NCBI RefSeq assembly: GCF_014652395.1
Contig: NZ_BMYS01000008.1
Coordinates: forward strand, 44,585 to 108,584
Source of the DNA: Advenella faeciporci
Lineage (GTDB): Bacteria; Pseudomonadota; Gammaproteobacteria; Burkholderiales; Burkholderiaceae_B
Length of the DNA: 64,000 bases
Reading direction: 5' to 3'
Shown: piece after piece, positions 44,922 to 53,456 of the stretch
How the letters are laid out: each line of letters opens with the position of its first letter
Position numbering within the stretch: position 1 is the first letter of the stretch
Notes under the pieces: model-generated
Seen by the model: the letters and a program-made list of their open reading frames with translations, nothing else
Database searches by the model: none
Told to the model about the DNA's origin: nothing
Translations under genes and position numbers: made by a program

Positions 44922-45609
44922 TCAGTTACGCTCAAGTTATGGGCGGATAGAAGTGTTACATGGCGTGAGTCTGGAAATTAGCGCCGGTGAGATTGTAGTG
45001 GTGATTGGTGCAAATGGTGCCGGTAAAACAACGTTGTTGCACTGTTTGTCAGGTATTCAGTCTATACAGGACGGTAATATTATCTTTCGGGGAGAAAGTT
45101 TTAATACTGTGCCTGCTTACCAGCGTGTCAAACACGGCTTGGCACAGGTGCCCGAAGGCCGGCAGATTTTCACCAGCCTGAGTGTTGAGGAAAACCTGCG
45201 CCTGGGCGCTTACTTGTATATGGATGACAAGGTGGATCGTGATATGGAAGATGCATTTAATATGTTTCCCATATTACGTGAAAAACGCAATCTATCGGCA
45301 GGCGGCTTGTCGGGTGGGCAACAGCAGATGCTGGCCATTGCCAGAGCCTTGCTAAGCCGGCCGTCTTGCTTGTTGCTGGATGAACCCAGTATGGGGCTGG
45401 CGCCAATTCTGGTGGCACAGATTTTTGATGTGATAAAAAACCTGAAAAGTCTGGAGGTAACGGTATTGCTGGTTGAACAGAATGCCTTTGGTGCTTTGTC
45501 GATTGCCGATCGTGGTTATGTGATGGAAACCGGGAATATCACGCTGTCAGGAGAGGCGCAAGCGTTGATTGTTGATCCGCGCATTCGTTCGGCTTATTTA
45601 GGTCTGTAA
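44908..45609 (+). CDS. ABC transporter ATP-binding protein, LivF-like
   Basis: The 233-residue ATPase has Walker A GANGAGKTTLLH, signature LSGGQQQMLAIARALL, Walker B CLLLDEPSMGLAP and VEQNAFGAL. It overlaps livG by 14 bases, with GAGGAGG as ribosome site. It completes the two-ATPase, two-permease transporter. Confidence 0.92.
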   Translation: MLSVNQLRSSYGRIEVLHGVSLEISAGEIVVVIGANGAGKTTLLHCLSGIQSIQDGNIIFRGESFNTVPAYQRVKHGLAQVPEGRQIFTSLSVEENLRLGAYLYMDDKVDRDMEDAFNMFPILREKRNLSAGGLSGGQQQMLAIARALLSRPSCLLLDEPSMGLAPILVAQIFDVIKNLKSLEVTVLLVEQNAFGALSIADRGYVMETGNITLSGEAQALIVDPRIRSAYLGL

Positions 45610-45617
45610 ATAAGTGG

Positions 45618-45657
45618 TGCCCCATGCCTGAATATATAAAAAAACCGGTGTGGGGCA
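45618..45657 (+). terminator. Possible weak terminator after the ABC operon
   Basis: TGCCCCA (45618-45624) pairs with TGGGGCA (45651-45657), extended with mismatches inward, and lies 8 bases past the livF stop. The loop is long and the T-run is short, so this is uncertain. Confidence 0.35.
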
Positions 45658-45754
45658 TATTTGAAAATCTGTCTGTAAATACATTGCTACCAGTCGTACG
45701 CGGCAAAAACTGGTACATTTTGAAAACCTGGTTTTTTATTAGTGTAAATGTCTA

Positions 45755-46636
45755 ATGCCTAAGTCTGTTGCCCGTTCTACCAATGAAGTTGATACGCTGA
45801 TTGCACAATTATTGCATAGTGCCCCACTGAAAGCCGCGGCTTTTATTGTCACACTGTACGGCGATGTAGTGGAACCGCGTGGGGGCGTATTGTGGATGGG
45901 AAATGTGATAGAAACCTGTGCCACGGCGGGAATCAGTGAAAATCTTGTGCGCACGGCGGTGTCGCGTTTGGTGGCGGCAGGTCAACTGGCTGGCGAACGC
46001 GTAGGTCGACGCAGTTTTTATCGGCTGACGTCTGTTGCACGGACCGAGTTTGCTTATGCCGCCAGGGTGCTGTATACCTCACAGGTTGCCCAGCAATGGT
46101 GCCTGGTTTATTTGGATGGAGAAAATGCGGATGCGCTCATGCGTAGTCTGAAAAGGCTGGGCTACGCTGCGTTAAACCCCAGGCTGGCACTTGGCCCTGA
46201 TAGCGTGCCTTTGCCGCCTGGTGCACTTGTCTGGACAGCGGATGTAATGCAAGGTCATGAACAAATGCGCAACTTTGCGGCTGCCCATTGGGACCTGCCT
46301 GTTTATGCCCATGCCTTCCAGGCGTTTATTAAGAATTTTCAGCCGGTTGAAGGTTTGTTGGCACAATTAAGCCCTGAAGCCGCCTTAACTATCCGTTTAC
46401 TGATGGTGCATCAATATCGTTATGTTGCATTGCGGGCACCTCATTTACCCCGTGAGGCCTTGCCAGAAAATTGGGATGGACATGTGGCCAGATCTTTGTT
46501 TGCCCGTTTGTATCTGGCATTGTCCAGTAGGGCCGATACCTACGTGGCCGGTAAGTTTGTTGATAGCGATGATGTCTTAATCGAACAGGGCCAGTCTTTG
46601 CAGCAACGGCTGGTGTATTTATCGCAGCTGGTTTGA
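45755..46636 (+). CDS. paaX: Phenylacetate operon repressor
   Basis: The 293-residue protein has the PaaX layout: an N-terminal winged helix (FIVTLYGDVVEPRGGVLWMG, NLVRTAVSRLVAAGQLAGER), a middle domain (QQWCLVYLDGENADALMRSL) and a C-terminal PaaX domain (MVHQYRYVALRAPHLPREAL). PaaX in E. coli represses paa promoters and is released by phenylacetyl-CoA. Having paaX as well as paaR in one cluster suggests two layers of control by the same signal. It lies directly upstream of paaA. Confidence 0.93.
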   Translation: MPKSVARSTNEVDTLIAQLLHSAPLKAAAFIVTLYGDVVEPRGGVLWMGNVIETCATAGISENLVRTAVSRLVAAGQLAGERVGRRSFYRLTSVARTEFAYAARVLYTSQVAQQWCLVYLDGENADALMRSLKRLGYAALNPRLALGPDSVPLPPGALVWTADVMQGHEQMRNFAAAHWDLPVYAHAFQAFIKNFQPVEGLLAQLSPEAALTIRLLMVHQYRYVALRAPHLPREALPENWDGHVARSLFARLYLALSSRADTYVAGKFVDSDDVLIEQGQSLQQRLVYLSQLV

Positions 46637-46722
46637 TTTTTTTATATTCAAACATTACATTTTAATGGTAAATACTTATTGAATTGTAATGTTTTAAATG
46701 GCTTAATATCATCTTATAAGTG

Positions 46723-46736
46723 ACCGTCCGGTCGGT
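46723..46736. promoter_or_regulatory. Candidate PaaR operator in front of paaABCDE
   Basis: ACCGTCCGGTCGGT is a palindrome apart from one base and is 12/14 identical to the 39274 site. It starts 2 bases past a TATAAG -10-like element (46715-46720), so it would cover the transcription start about 34 bases before the paaA ATG. Confidence 0.65.
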
Positions 46737-46769
46737 TGTTTAATTTGAGGTGTAGCGTTTAAAGCAGAG

Positions 46770-47768
46770 GTGAAATTTATGTATGCACAAGTAATTGATA
46801 CGGGTAGTGATCGTGTACGCTCAATAGGAGAGATGCCTGAAGAAGAGAAAGCTTTTATGGCGCGTATTGAAAAAGGGGAAAAAATAGAACCTAAAGACTG
46901 GATGCCTGACGGTTATCGCAAAACGCTGATTCGCCAGATTGGCCAGCATGCCCATTCAGAGGTGGTAGGACAATTACCGGAAGGTAACTGGATTACCCGT
47001 GCTCCAACGCTGGAACGAAAGGCCATTTTGCTAGCCAAGGTCCAGGACGAGGCCGGCCATGGCCTGTATCTGTATAGCGCTGCCGAAACACTGGGTATCA
47101 GCCGTGATGAAATGACAGAACTGCTTCATGCCGGAAAGATGAAATATTCTTCCATTTTCAATTACCCGACCCTGAACTGGGCGGATATTGGCGCAGTGGG
47201 CTGGTTGGTGGATGGTGCCGCGATTATGAATCAGGTGGCTTTGCAACGTACGTCTTATGGCCCATATAGCCGCGCCATGGTTCGTATCTGCAAGGAAGAA
47301 AGTTTTCACCAGCGTCAGGGTTATGACCTTCTTATCAAAATGTGTCAGGGCAGCCCTGAGCAAAAAGCAATGGCTCAAGATGCGATGAACCGGTTCTGGT
47401 ATCCGGCATTAATGATGTTTGGCCCGTCTGATAAAGACTCGGTGCATTCAGAGCAGTCTATGGCCTGGAAAATCAAAATTAATACAAACGATGAATTGCG
47501 CCAGAAGTTTGTGGATCAGACAGTGCCACAGGCGGAATATCTGGGCCTGACCATTCCGGATGAGAATCTGGTGTGGAACGAAGAACGCGGTTCTTATGAT
47601 TTTACCCAGCCAGACTGGAGCGAGTTTTTTGACGTGATTGCCGGTAATGGGCCTTGTAATAAAGACCGTATGGCAGCCCGGATCAATGCCTGGGAACAGG
47701 GGGCATGGTTCCGCGAAGGGTTGGCTGCCTATGCGAAGAAGCTGCCCTTGCGTAAACAGGCCGTATAA
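46770..47768 (+). CDS. paaA: 1,2-phenylacetyl-CoA epoxidase, catalytic subunit A
   Basis: The 332-residue ferritin-fold subunit has the carboxylate-bridged diiron ligands in [13 protein letters not shown] (ExxH) and [15 protein letters not shown] (ExxxH-like helix). It follows the usual length and ends KLPLRKQAV. PaaA with PaaC, B, D and E epoxidises the ring of phenylacetyl-CoA using O2 and NADPH. It is the first gene of paaABCDE, behind a putative PaaR operator. Confidence 0.96.
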   Translation: MKFMYAQVIDTGSDRVRSIGEMPEEEKAFMARIEKGEKIEPKDWMPDGYRKTLIRQIGQHAHSEVVGQLPEGNWITRAPTLERKAILLAKVQDEAGHGLYLYSAAETLGISRDEMTELLHAGKMKYSSIFNYPTLNWADIGAVGWLVDGAAIMNQVALQRTSYGPYSRAMVRICKEESFHQRQGYDLLIKMCQGSPEQKAMAQDAMNRFWYPALMMFGPSDKDSVHSEQSMAWKIKINTNDELRQKFVDQTVPQAEYLGLTIPDENLVWNEERGSYDFTQPDWSEFFDVIAGNGPCNKDRMAARINAWEQGAWFREGLAAYAKKLPLRKQAV

Positions 47769-47850
47769 AACGTTAATAGTAAGGTCCGCCCAGTCAAGTG
47801 GAATGAATTTGTAAATTTAGTCATAACAAATGAAATAAGGAGAAAATGTC

Positions 47851-48135
47851 ATGTCTCAAGAATGGCCTTTATGGGAAATTTTTATTCGTGGCCAGCATGG
47901 TTTAAGTCACAGGCATGTAGGCAGCTTGCATGCACCCGATGCCGAAATGGCAATTAATAATGCGCGCGATGTGTATACCCGTCGTAATGAAGGGGTCAGC
48001 ATTTGGGCTGTAAAGTCTGAAGAGGTGGTGGCAAGTGCGCCGTCCAAACGTGGTCCGTTGTTTGAACCTTCAAACTCCAAGGTTTACCGGCATCCCACTT
48101 TTTTTAAAATGCCCAAGGAAGCAGGGAGTATGTAA
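47851..48135 (+). CDS. paaB: 1,2-phenylacetyl-CoA epoxidase subunit B
   Basis: The 94-residue protein (WPLWEIFIRGQHGLSHRHVG, LHAPDAEMAINNARDVYTRR) is a full-length PaaB, a small structural subunit that links PaaAC dimers. It precedes paaC with the stop and start sharing one base. Confidence 0.95.
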   Translation: MSQEWPLWEIFIRGQHGLSHRHVGSLHAPDAEMAINNARDVYTRRNEGVSIWAVKSEEVVASAPSKRGPLFEPSNSKVYRHPTFFKMPKEAGSM

Positions 48136-48908
48136 TGAAAACAGTGCATTCAGATACTTCAACGGCCTTGCAGCAAATGTTATTGCGAATGGGCGATAAC
48201 ACCCTGGTCCTGGGGCACCGTATTTCAGAGTGGTGCGGTCATGCACCGGTATTGGAAGAAGATATTGCCATGGCCAATATTGCCCTTGACTTTATAGGTC
48301 AAACCCAGTTTTGGCTGGAGTTGGCCGCAGAGCTTGAGGCAGAGGGAAAAACCGCTGATCAACTTGCCTATTTACGGGACTGTGCGCAATTTCGTAATTT
48401 GCTCTTGGCAGAGCAGCCTAATGGTGATTATGCCCATACTGTCGTAAGACAGTTTTTATTTGATGCCTGGCATTTTCTGCAATTACAGGCCTTGACGCAG
48501 TCCACCGATGCCAGGGTTGCCGAAATTGCCGCCAAAGCCATCAAAGAGGTGAATTATCATCTGGAGCGCAGTAGTGATTTACTGGTTCGCCTAGGTGACG
48601 GCACGGCCGAAAGTCATACCCGCATGCAGTCAGCGGTTGATGATTTGTGGGCCTATACAGGGGAAATGTTTGTGGGTGACGAGCACGACATTGCACTGGC
48701 TAAAGCAGGTCTGGCACCACTGCCAGAAAGTTTGCGTAATGACTGGCTGGCTTGTGTGCAGGAAGTCATGCAACAGGCTACCCTTACATTGCCGGATAAT
48801 TCTTTCATGCATAAAGGTGGTAAACAGGGGCGACATACCGAGTATCTGGGACATCTTCTGGCGCAGATGCAATTTTTACAGCGCGCCTATCCAGGCTGTA
48901 CATGGTGA
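48135..48908 (+). CDS. paaC: 1,2-phenylacetyl-CoA epoxidase, structural subunit C
   Basis: The 257-residue ferritin-fold protein has LGHRISEWCGHAPVLEEDIA, IALDFIGQTQFWLELAAELE and KGGKQGRHTEYLGHLLAQMQ. PaaC is the inactive partner that scaffolds PaaA. It overlaps paaB by one base and lies 5 bases before paaD. No damage seen. Confidence 0.95.
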   Translation: MKTVHSDTSTALQQMLLRMGDNTLVLGHRISEWCGHAPVLEEDIAMANIALDFIGQTQFWLELAAELEAEGKTADQLAYLRDCAQFRNLLLAEQPNGDYAHTVVRQFLFDAWHFLQLQALTQSTDARVAEIAAKAIKEVNYHLERSSDLLVRLGDGTAESHTRMQSAVDDLWAYTGEMFVGDEHDIALAKAGLAPLPESLRNDWLACVQEVMQQATLTLPDNSFMHKGGKQGRHTEYLGHLLAQMQFLQRAYPGCTW

Positions 48909-48913
48909 GGCCC

Positions 48914-49429
48914 ATGACTACTTTATCCCGACCAGAACTGGATCAGGTCTGGCAATGGCTGGATGCCGTGCCAGATCCGGAAATCCCGGTTATTTCATTG
49001 GTGGACCTGGGTATTATCCGCAAGCTATATTACGAGGGTGAAACGCTGGTGGTGCTGGTTACGCCCACTTATTCAGGTTGTCCGGCCACGTCAATCATTA
49101 ATGCGGATATTGAAGCGGCCTTACGGGCGCATGGCATAGAAAACCTGCGACTGGAACGTCAGCTGTCGCCACCCTGGAGTACCGACTGGATCAGTGAACA
49201 GGGGCGGCAAAAGTTGCGTGACTATGGTATTGCACCGCCTGTCACCGAGGAAAGCCCGGGTACAGGTACGCGTATCTGGTTACGGACAGAAAACAACCTG
49301 ACGGTTGCTTGCCCACGTTGTGGCTCCAATCACACAACACGAGTGAGTCAGTTTGGTTCAACACCTTGTAAAGCCAATTATCGCTGTCAGGATTGTTTGG
49401 AACCATTTGATTATTTTAAATGTATTTAA
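48914..49429 (+). CDS. paaD: Phenylacetyl-CoA epoxidase maturation protein (Fe-S carrier-like)
   Basis: The 171-residue protein starts MTTLSRPELDQVWQWLDAVP; this ATG is better spaced to TGAGG than the one at 48902. The N-terminal MIP18/DUF59 domain has VPDPEIPVISLVDLGIIRKL and TPTYSGCPATSII. The C-terminal zinc-ribbon-like end has CPRCGSN and YRCQDC. PaaD is thought to help assemble the iron centres of the epoxidase. Confidence 0.94.
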   Translation: MTTLSRPELDQVWQWLDAVPDPEIPVISLVDLGIIRKLYYEGETLVVLVTPTYSGCPATSIINADIEAALRAHGIENLRLERQLSPPWSTDWISEQGRQKLRDYGIAPPVTEESPGTGTRIWLRTENNLTVACPRCGSNHTTRVSQFGSTPCKANYRCQDCLEPFDYFKCI

Positions 49430-49447
49430 TCACCATCGGAGGAACTC

Positions 49448-50524
49448 ATGACACGCTTTCACCCTTTGCAAGTTCTGGATGTACATCACGACACTCGTGA
49501 TGCTGTTGTAGTGACATTAAAACCGCGTCAGGAAGATGACGCTTTGTTCAAGTTTATTCCCGGCCAGTATCTGACCTTCCGCCATGGTTTTGATGGCGAT
49601 GAGTTGCGTCGTTCATATTCTATCTGCTCGTCGCCTGATGAGGGTGTTTTACGGGTAGGGATCAAACGGGTGGATGGCGGCGCTTTTTCTACCTGGGCTA
49701 ATGAAGACTTAAATGCCGGTTCTGTATTGGAAGCGATGCCGCCCATGGGCAGTTTTCATATACCGCTTGCCTCTGAAAACAAGCGGCATTATTTGGGCTT
49801 TGCCGGTGGCAGTGGTATTACTCCATTATTGTCCATAATAAAAAGCACGTTGGCACAAGAGCCATTAAGCAGTTTTACATTGATATATGCCAATCGCCAG
49901 GTTGGCTCTATTATGTTCCGCGAAGAGCTGGAAGACCTGAAAAACCAATATATGGGGCGTTTTTCCATCATTCATTTTCTTGAAAGCGAAGGGCAGGAAA
50001 ACGAGATTTTTTCAGGTCGTATCGATCGCGAGAAATGTAATGCACTCTTTGGCAGCTGGATAAATCTTGAGCATGTCCATACCGCTTTTATTTGTGGGCC
50101 CGAAGCCATGATGCTGACCATTGCCGATGCCCTGAAAGATCATGGGTTATCTAAAGAAAACATTAAGTTTGAACTTTTTGCATCGTCCCAGCCCGGTCGC
50201 TCCAGCCGTCCTGTCGTGAAATCGGCAAGTCGCGGCACCGCTAACCAATGCGTGGCAACCGTAACGCTGGATGGTGTGGTTCATAATTTTGATTTTCCCA
50301 AAGAGGGACAGAGTTTGCTGGATGCCGCACTGGAAAACAAAATGGACGCTCCTTATGCCTGTAAAGCGGGTGTGTGTTCCACTTGTAAAGCCAAGGTGCT
50401 GGAAGGCGAAGTTGAAATGGCCGTTAATCATGCGTTGGAAGATTACGAAGTGGATCAGGGTTACGTGTTGACGTGCCAGTGTTACCCCCAAAGTGACCGG
50501 ATAACAGTCAGCTATGATGAATAA
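49448..50524 (+). CDS. paaE: Phenylacetyl-CoA epoxidase reductase
   Basis: The 358-residue reductase has a flavin domain (FIPGQYLTFRH, LRRSYSICSSPDEG), an NAD(P) domain (FAGGSGITPLLSIIKSTL, FICGPEAMM) and a C-terminal plant-type [2Fe-2S] ferredoxin (YACKAGVCSTCKAKVLEGEV with the Cys cluster, then LTCQCYPQS). It passes electrons from NADPH to the PaaA diiron site. Confidence 0.96.
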   Translation: MTRFHPLQVLDVHHDTRDAVVVTLKPRQEDDALFKFIPGQYLTFRHGFDGDELRRSYSICSSPDEGVLRVGIKRVDGGAFSTWANEDLNAGSVLEAMPPMGSFHIPLASENKRHYLGFAGGSGITPLLSIIKSTLAQEPLSSFTLIYANRQVGSIMFREELEDLKNQYMGRFSIIHFLESEGQENEIFSGRIDREKCNALFGSWINLEHVHTAFICGPEAMMLTIADALKDHGLSKENIKFELFASSQPGRSSRPVVKSASRGTANQCVATVTLDGVVHNFDFPKEGQSLLDAALENKMDAPYACKAGVCSTCKAKVLEGEVEMAVNHALEDYEVDQGYVLTCQCYPQSDRITVSYDE

Positions 50525-50535
50525 GGAGAAGCATT

Positions 50536-51297
50536 ATGTTTGATAACATGAAAGTTGAAGAGTATCTGGCCCAGGGGGGAGTCTTCAGTTCGCCTGAAAA
50601 TGCACCGGCACGTTACCGTGCCGAACTGATGCGCATGATGTTTGTGTTTGTGGATAGCGAATTGGCTGCCTCGGCAGGTTTTGCCTCATCCATTAATTTT
50701 GCACCGGACATTAAAGCCCGTATTGCTGCCAGCCGAATCACACTGGAAAAAGCCGATCATGCCCAGCGGGTATTAAAGATTCTAAGTGAATTTGGTACGG
50801 ATGCCGGGCGTTATGAAAAACAGCATGACTGGGCATTTCGCCTACCCAGGGAAAATGATTTGCCTAAAGAGCGGCAGGCTGCGGATATGCGTTTGCCCGT
50901 ATTATATTACCCGCTGCTTAACTGGGTGGATGCCGTTGTCATGAGTGTGTTACAGGGCCTGGCAGCAGAAGTCCAGCTTGAAGAGCTGGGTCGTGTTTCG
51001 TATGATCCATTGGCGATGGTTTTCCGGGAGATCGCGCCACGCGAGCATGAGCACACCAAGTTGTCACAGGAGGGTTTGGCATTATTGGTTAAAACCGGAG
51101 AGCATCAACAGTCATTGCAGCAAAGCGTGGATTATTGGTATCCACGAATTGCGGCTGGATTCGGTCAGCAGAATGCAGAGCGATATGACATGTTGCGCAA
51201 ATTGGGGCTGCGTCATGAAAGTAATGAAAGCCAATTGCAACGTTGGGCGTCATTGGTAAAAAACCAGTTACAGGCACTGGGATTGCGTGCCCAGTAA
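50536..51297 (+). CDS. Extra PaaA/PaaC-like ferritin-fold protein
   Basis: The 253-residue protein looks like a distant member of the PaaA/PaaC family. Helices with RITLEKADHAQRVLKIL, LAAEVQLEELGRV and REIAPREHEHTKLSQEGLAL keep Glu and ExxH-type positions that could bind two irons. It shows no close match to PaaA or PaaC motifs. It is co-transcribed 11 bases after paaE and before paaY. It may be an accessory oxygenase, an alternative catalytic subunit or a structural partner. The function is unknown. Confidence 0.7.
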   Translation: MFDNMKVEEYLAQGGVFSSPENAPARYRAELMRMMFVFVDSELAASAGFASSINFAPDIKARIAASRITLEKADHAQRVLKILSEFGTDAGRYEKQHDWAFRLPRENDLPKERQAADMRLPVLYYPLLNWVDAVVMSVLQGLAAEVQLEELGRVSYDPLAMVFREIAPREHEHTKLSQEGLALLVKTGEHQQSLQQSVDYWYPRIAAGFGQQNAERYDMLRKLGLRHESNESQLQRWASLVKNQLQALGLRAQ

Positions 51298-51350
51298 TAT
51301 AAAAAATGATGTCTTGATTATGATTGCCAGTTATTGGGAGTATTGATTTA

Positions 51351-51977
51351 ATGGCTCAGATTTTTTCTTTTGACGGCGTGATTCCCGTTGTTGATCCTTC
51401 TGCTTATGTCCATCCTGCCGCCACTTTGATTGGTGATGTGTTGATTGGTCCGGCCTGTTACGTGGGGCCGGGTGCTGTATTGCGTGGTGATTTTGGTCGT
51501 ATCCAGTTGCTGGCGGGTGCAAATTTTCAGGATAACTGCGTGGCACACAGTTTTCCTGATGCTGAAGTGATTGTGGAAGAAGAAGGCCATATTGGTCATG
51601 GCACGATATTGCATGGATGTCGGGTAGGTAAAAATGCAATGGTGGGCATGAACTCCGTGATCATGGACAGGGTGGTTATTGGTGAAAATGCCATCATTGG
51701 CGCCATGTCGTTTCTGAAGGCCTCTATGGAAATTCCAGCCGGACACTTGGCGCTGGGGTCCCCAGCCAGTGTTGTGCGTCCATTAAAGCCAGAAGAAATA
51801 GCCTGGAAACGTGAAGGCACTTTGATTTATCAGCGGCTTGCCCTGGAATCCAGGCAAAGCACGAAACAAGTGGCAGAGCCGTTAACCCAGCCGGAAGCCA
51901 ACCGGAAGCGGGTTCGGGCACCGGCGTATGACCCCTTGTTTATTGCACGTTTAAAGCAGGACGCAGGCCTGCCTTGA
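51351..51977 (+). CDS. paaY: PaaY-type gamma-carbonic-anhydrase-fold thioesterase
   Basis: The 208-residue protein starts MAQIFSFDGVIPVVDPSAYV; GGGAG upstream supports this over the in-frame 51324 start. The left-handed beta-helix hexapeptide repeats are clear (ATLIGDVLIGPACYVGPGAV, GHIGHGTILHGCRVGKNAMV), with metal His in AHSFPD and GHGTILHG. PaaY hydrolyses the stalled cyclic CoA by-product of the epoxide pathway. It closes the paa operon. Confidence 0.93.
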   Translation: MAQIFSFDGVIPVVDPSAYVHPAATLIGDVLIGPACYVGPGAVLRGDFGRIQLLAGANFQDNCVAHSFPDAEVIVEEEGHIGHGTILHGCRVGKNAMVGMNSVIMDRVVIGENAIIGAMSFLKASMEIPAGHLALGSPASVVRPLKPEEIAWKREGTLIYQRLALESRQSTKQVAEPLTQPEANRKRVRAPAYDPLFIARLKQDAGLP

Positions 51978-52410
51978 TATGTGCTGATGCGTCAGTACAA
52001 GACGGTTAGTTTCGCTGGCTGGAAGAATGACGCCCCTTGGAGCACATTGTTTCAGCCATTTCAGGATCGCAGTCCGGGTCAGCCAGGTGAGAATAAATTG
52101 TTTAAATAAGTTTCTTGTGTTCATGTAAATACCATAATGTGGTAAAACTAATGGTATCAGAGCCATGCAATGGCGATATGGGATCGTGCGCAACTTCGCT
52201 CCCGATTGTCGCATCATCCAGACTCATGCGTACCCTACCGCTTGGGTTAACAAGCACGAATAGAGTGCGTTTTCCTCTTTATAGCGATATTGCATTTCAA
52301 CAGATGACAGAAACGAAATGATATCTGCATGCAGGTTTAGACGCTTGCTATCGCTATTAATAACTCCCTTAAACTCAATCGTTTTCCAGCGCGAACGCAT
52401 CAAGGAACCT
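51978..52410. other. 433-bp gap between paaY and the acyltransferase gene
   Basis: No gene is convincingly supported; a minus-strand frame of up to 88 codons lacks a ribosome site and any recognisable motif. I see no strong hairpin or known riboswitch. It probably carries the promoter of the acyltransferase. Confidence 0.45.
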
Positions 52411-53331
52411 ATGAAGTATTCACGGCAATTTCAGGCCAGTTTTTTTCACCCCCGCTACTGGCTGACCTGGTTTGGGTTGGGCGTGCTTTTTCTGCTTGTT
52501 CAGCTGCCTTATCCAATATTGAATCGCCTGGGAATATGGATGGGGCGCATTTCCATGCGCTTTCTGAAACGCCGTGTCGCTATCACGCGACGTAATCTGG
52601 AGTTGTGTTTTCCTGAAATGGATGAAACCGTGCGAGAGCGTAAAGTGCAGGCCAATTTTGAATCGCTGGGTATGGGGCTGCTGGAAACCGGTATGGCCTG
52701 GTTCTGGTCTGACAGGCGGGTGAAACGCTGGTTTGATGTTTCAGGGTTGAATCATCTGAAGCTGGCGCAGCAGGATGGTCGCGGTGCGCTTATGATTGGC
52801 GTGCATTTGATGTCGCTTGAACTGGGTGGTCGTGCCATGGGGCTGTGTCAGCCGATGATGGCCACCTATCGGCCACACAATAACAAAGCGATGGAATGGG
52901 TGCAGACCAAAGGCCGCTTGCGGTCCAACAAGGAGATGCTTGACCGCAAGGATTTGCGCGGCATGGTGCATGCCCTCAAACAGGGAGAAGCGGTCTGGCT
53001 GGCGCCTGATCAGGATTACGGTCGCAGCGGTAGTGTTTTTGTGCCGCTGTTCTCAGTTTCTGATGTTGCAACAACCTGTGCCCCCTATATGCTGGCGCGG
53101 ATGGCCAAACCGGCATTACTGCCCGTGGTGCTGGTGCGTCGAGATAATGGCAGTGGTTATGACTTGCTGATTCAACCCGAACTGAAAGATTTTCCCATTG
53201 AAGATAAAATTGCCGCTGCCACGTATATGAACAAGGTTGTGGAAAAGGAAATCATGCGTGCCTCTGATCAATACATGTGGCTGCATCGCCGCTTCAAAAC
53301 GCGACCGGTAGGGGTGGCATCACTTTACTGA
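52411..53331 (+). CDS. Lipid A biosynthesis late acyltransferase (LpxL/LpxP family)
   Basis: The 306-residue protein starts MKYSRQFQASFFHPRYWLTW, placed by AAGGA. It has an N-terminal membrane anchor (LGVLFLLVQLPYPILNRLG) and the acyltransferase motif HLMSLE (HX4D/E) in MIGVHLMSLELGGRAMGLC. Further landmarks are RRNLELCFPEM and WLAPDQDYGRSGSVFVPLF. It adds a secondary acyl chain to Kdo2-lipid A precursors at the inner membrane. Which acyl chain it uses cannot be told. Confidence 0.9.
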   Translation: MKYSRQFQASFFHPRYWLTWFGLGVLFLLVQLPYPILNRLGIWMGRISMRFLKRRVAITRRNLELCFPEMDETVRERKVQANFESLGMGLLETGMAWFWSDRRVKRWFDVSGLNHLKLAQQDGRGALMIGVHLMSLELGGRAMGLCQPMMATYRPHNNKAMEWVQTKGRLRSNKEMLDRKDLRGMVHALKQGEAVWLAPDQDYGRSGSVFVPLFSVSDVATTCAPYMLARMAKPALLPVVLVRRDNGSGYDLLIQPELKDFPIEDKIAAATYMNKVVEKEIMRASDQYMWLHRRFKTRPVGVASLY

Positions 53332-53456
53332 TAGGTGGAATGGAGCGGTATGGCAGTTCATCCAGGTTGGCAACGACTTGCTTGCGGTGTCTGTCACCCG
53401 GTATGACTAAAGCAAATGTCTCACAGGAACCTTTGGCAAGCAGTCCATGGTATCGG

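Noticed and set aside
51951..52217. Minus-strand frame of 88 codons downstream of paaY
   Set aside because: No ribosome site, no motif, and it overlaps the paaY end; not enough to call a gene.
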